From: Ramlibacter sp. | Lineage (GTDB): Bacteria > Pseudomonadota > Gammaproteobacteria > Burkholderiales > Burkholderiaceae_C | Direction: 5' to 3' | DNA: 5,795 bases | Assembly: GCA_023701085.1 (NCBI GenBank) | Contig: JAMPXR010000178.1 | Span: 1-5,795, forward strand | Shown: piece by piece, positions 4,866 to 5,795 of the stretch | Layout of the letters: the number at the start of each line of letters is the position of its first letter | Position numbering within the stretch: the stretch's first letter is position 1 | Made by a program: the position numbers and the translations under genes | The notes under the pieces: generated by a model | What the model was told of the DNA's origin: nothing | Seen by the model: only the letters and a program-made list of their open reading frames with translations | The model's database searches: none

Positions 4866-5795
4866 TCACAGCGATTTCAGGTACTGCACCAGATCGGCGA
4901 TCTCCTGCGCCGTCAGGCCCAGCGCGCGCTTGCCGTTGTAGGTCTGCACCACGCTTTCCAGCGTGGGCGCGGAGCCGTCGTGGAAGTAGGGCGCGTGCTG
5001 CCATACGCCCTTGAGCGGCGATGTGCGGTACATCTTGGTGGCCGAGCGCGAGGCGTAGCTCGGGGATTCCGGTTCGGCCATCGAATCGGCCGGTGGATGC
5101 AGCCGGACGTTCGCGTCGGTAAAGCTTGCGCCGCTGTGGCAGCTGGCGCATTGGCCCTTGCCGATAAATACCGCCTGACCACGCACGGCCGCCGCCGCGT
5201 CGAAGCTGCCCGCCGGCGGGGCGGGCGCCTGGATCGAAAGCTGGTACGCCTGCAGCGCGGGCAGCTTGCCGCTGACCAGGTCCACGTTGCCGTGGGTCAC
5301 GCTCAGGTTCAGGCGCGGCTCGCTGAACGATCCGAGCCCGCCCATCTGCGTTACCGCGACGTACCGGTTCCAGTAGGCCAGATCGTCGCCGTCGCCCGTG
5401 AACGTGATCTTGTGAAGGCCGTCCAGTCCGTACGCCGGAGGGATCACCACCGGCTTGCTCTTGCCGTCGATGTTGAAACGCGGGTCGTACATGCCCTTGC
5501 CCCAGGACAGGTAGGCCACCCTCTGCGCCGTCGTCAGCGCCGGCGACAGCGCGATGATGGCGCCGGGATTGAGGTCTCGATTGGGCCAGCCGTCCAGCCG
5601 CTTGCCGATGCCCGGCGCGAAAGAGTTGTCGACCGTCGAGTGGCATAGCGCGCAGGTGACGCCCACGCGGGTCAGCGTGTCCTTGCCGCCCACGTTCTCG
5701 ACGGTGCCCTTCAGCCCGACCACCGCATCGAGCTTGAGCAGCGTCACCGTGGTGGCCGGGCTGGCCAGGTCGACGCTGCCATTGCGTATGCCTTC
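4866..5795 (-). CDS. Di-heme cytochrome c, cytochrome c peroxidase/MauG superfamily, N-terminus outside window
   Basis: The last 309 residues are visible, running from the window edge to the TGA at 4866-4868. The frame is open at base 5795, so the GTG at 5745-5747 is not the start. There are two c-type heme sites: CALCH (5640-5654, visible residues 48-52) and CASCH (5136-5150, residues 216-220). A conserved C-terminal APYFHDGSAPTLESVV stretch (about 268-283) is typical of bacterial di-heme peroxidases. A methionine at about residue 255 in KMYRT is a candidate sixth ligand or nearby residue. The 168-residue spacing between heme cysteines is longer than the roughly 145 I recall for classical CcpA. 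Phrases such as CALCHSTVDNSFAPGIG and RLDGWPNRDLNPGAII suggest a distinct subfamily, so I do not assign peroxidase activity. Heme c attachment means a periplasmic protein; the signal peptide must lie beyond 5795. The gene converges with the ggt-family gene and is functionally separate from the pdh operon. The reaction is unknown. Confidence 0.88.
   Translation of the reverse strand, partial: EGIRNGSVDLASPATTVTLLKLDAVVGLKGTVENVGGKDTLTRVGVTCALCHSTVDNSFAPGIGKRLDGWPNRDLNPGAIIALSPALTTAQRVAYLSWGKGMYDPRFNIDGKSKPVVIPPAYGLDGLHKITFTGDGDDLAYWNRYVAVTQMGGLGSFSEPRLNLSVTHGNVDLVSGKLPALQAYQLSIQAPAPPAGSFDAAAAVRGQAVFIGKGQCASCHSGASFTDANVRLHPPADSMAEPESPSYASRSATKMYRTSPLKGVWQHAPYFHDGSAPTLESVVQTYNGKRALGLTAQEIADLVQYLKSL

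Noticed and set aside
4856..4867. Perfect 12-nt palindrome GACGCCGGCGTC overlapping the cytochrome stop codon, considered as a terminator.
   Set aside because: It has no loop and no T-run, and short GC palindromes are expected by chance at this composition.
4635..5648. A 337-codon plus-strand frame over the ggt end and the cytochrome gene.
   Set aside because: It is Arg-rich, spans the convergent junction, and lies opposite a clear di-heme cytochrome with two CxxCH motifs.

Overview
The window is very GC-rich, and its proteins match those of Burkholderiales (Betaproteobacteria). It looks most like the Comamonadaceae (Ramlibacter/Variovorax-type genomes), though I cannot confirm the genus without a search. 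Three things support this: the E2 and lipoyl-E3 sequences, a betaproteobacterial proteasome homologue (BPH), and an AACCCTCCCC/GGGGAGGG palindrome of a kind common in these genomes. All four complete or near-complete reading frames look intact. I see no insertion sequence, CRISPR array, tRNA or rRNA.

Region 1 (1-3112, + strand) is the distal end of a pyruvate dehydrogenase operon. It begins inside aceF (E2, catalytic C-terminal domain). A 46-nt gap follows, holding a 13-codon mini-ORF that ends on the next start codon. Then come a 197-codon BPH-type Ntn-hydrolase gene and lpdA (E3 with its own N-terminal lipoyl domain). BPH and lpdA overlap by ATGA, so they are probably translationally coupled. 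E2 and E3 together make and recycle lipoyl-bound intermediates. The BPH gene, a probable self-compartmentalising threonine protease, sits between them and is the most intriguing part of the window.

Region 2 (3113-3214) is a 102-bp intergenic stretch with a GC hairpin just after lpdA, a GATAAT -10-like hexamer, and a strong hairpin in the presumed leader of the next gene. It probably separates the pdh operon from an independently started ggt-family gene.

Region 3 (3215-4825, + strand) is a 536-aa gamma-glutamyltransferase-family protein of the cytoplasmic, YwrD-like type. It has no signal peptide and a divergent catalytic motif.

Region 4 (4866-5795, - strand) is the C-terminal 309 residues of a di-heme cytochrome c of the cytochrome c peroxidase/MauG superfamily. 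It converges on ggt across only 40 bp. Its N-terminus and export signal lie beyond the window.

The best leads are the BPH protease embedded in the PDH operon, the coupled mini-ORF in front of it, and the palindromic repeat carried in frame in the LpdA linker. I found no convincing entirely new system.
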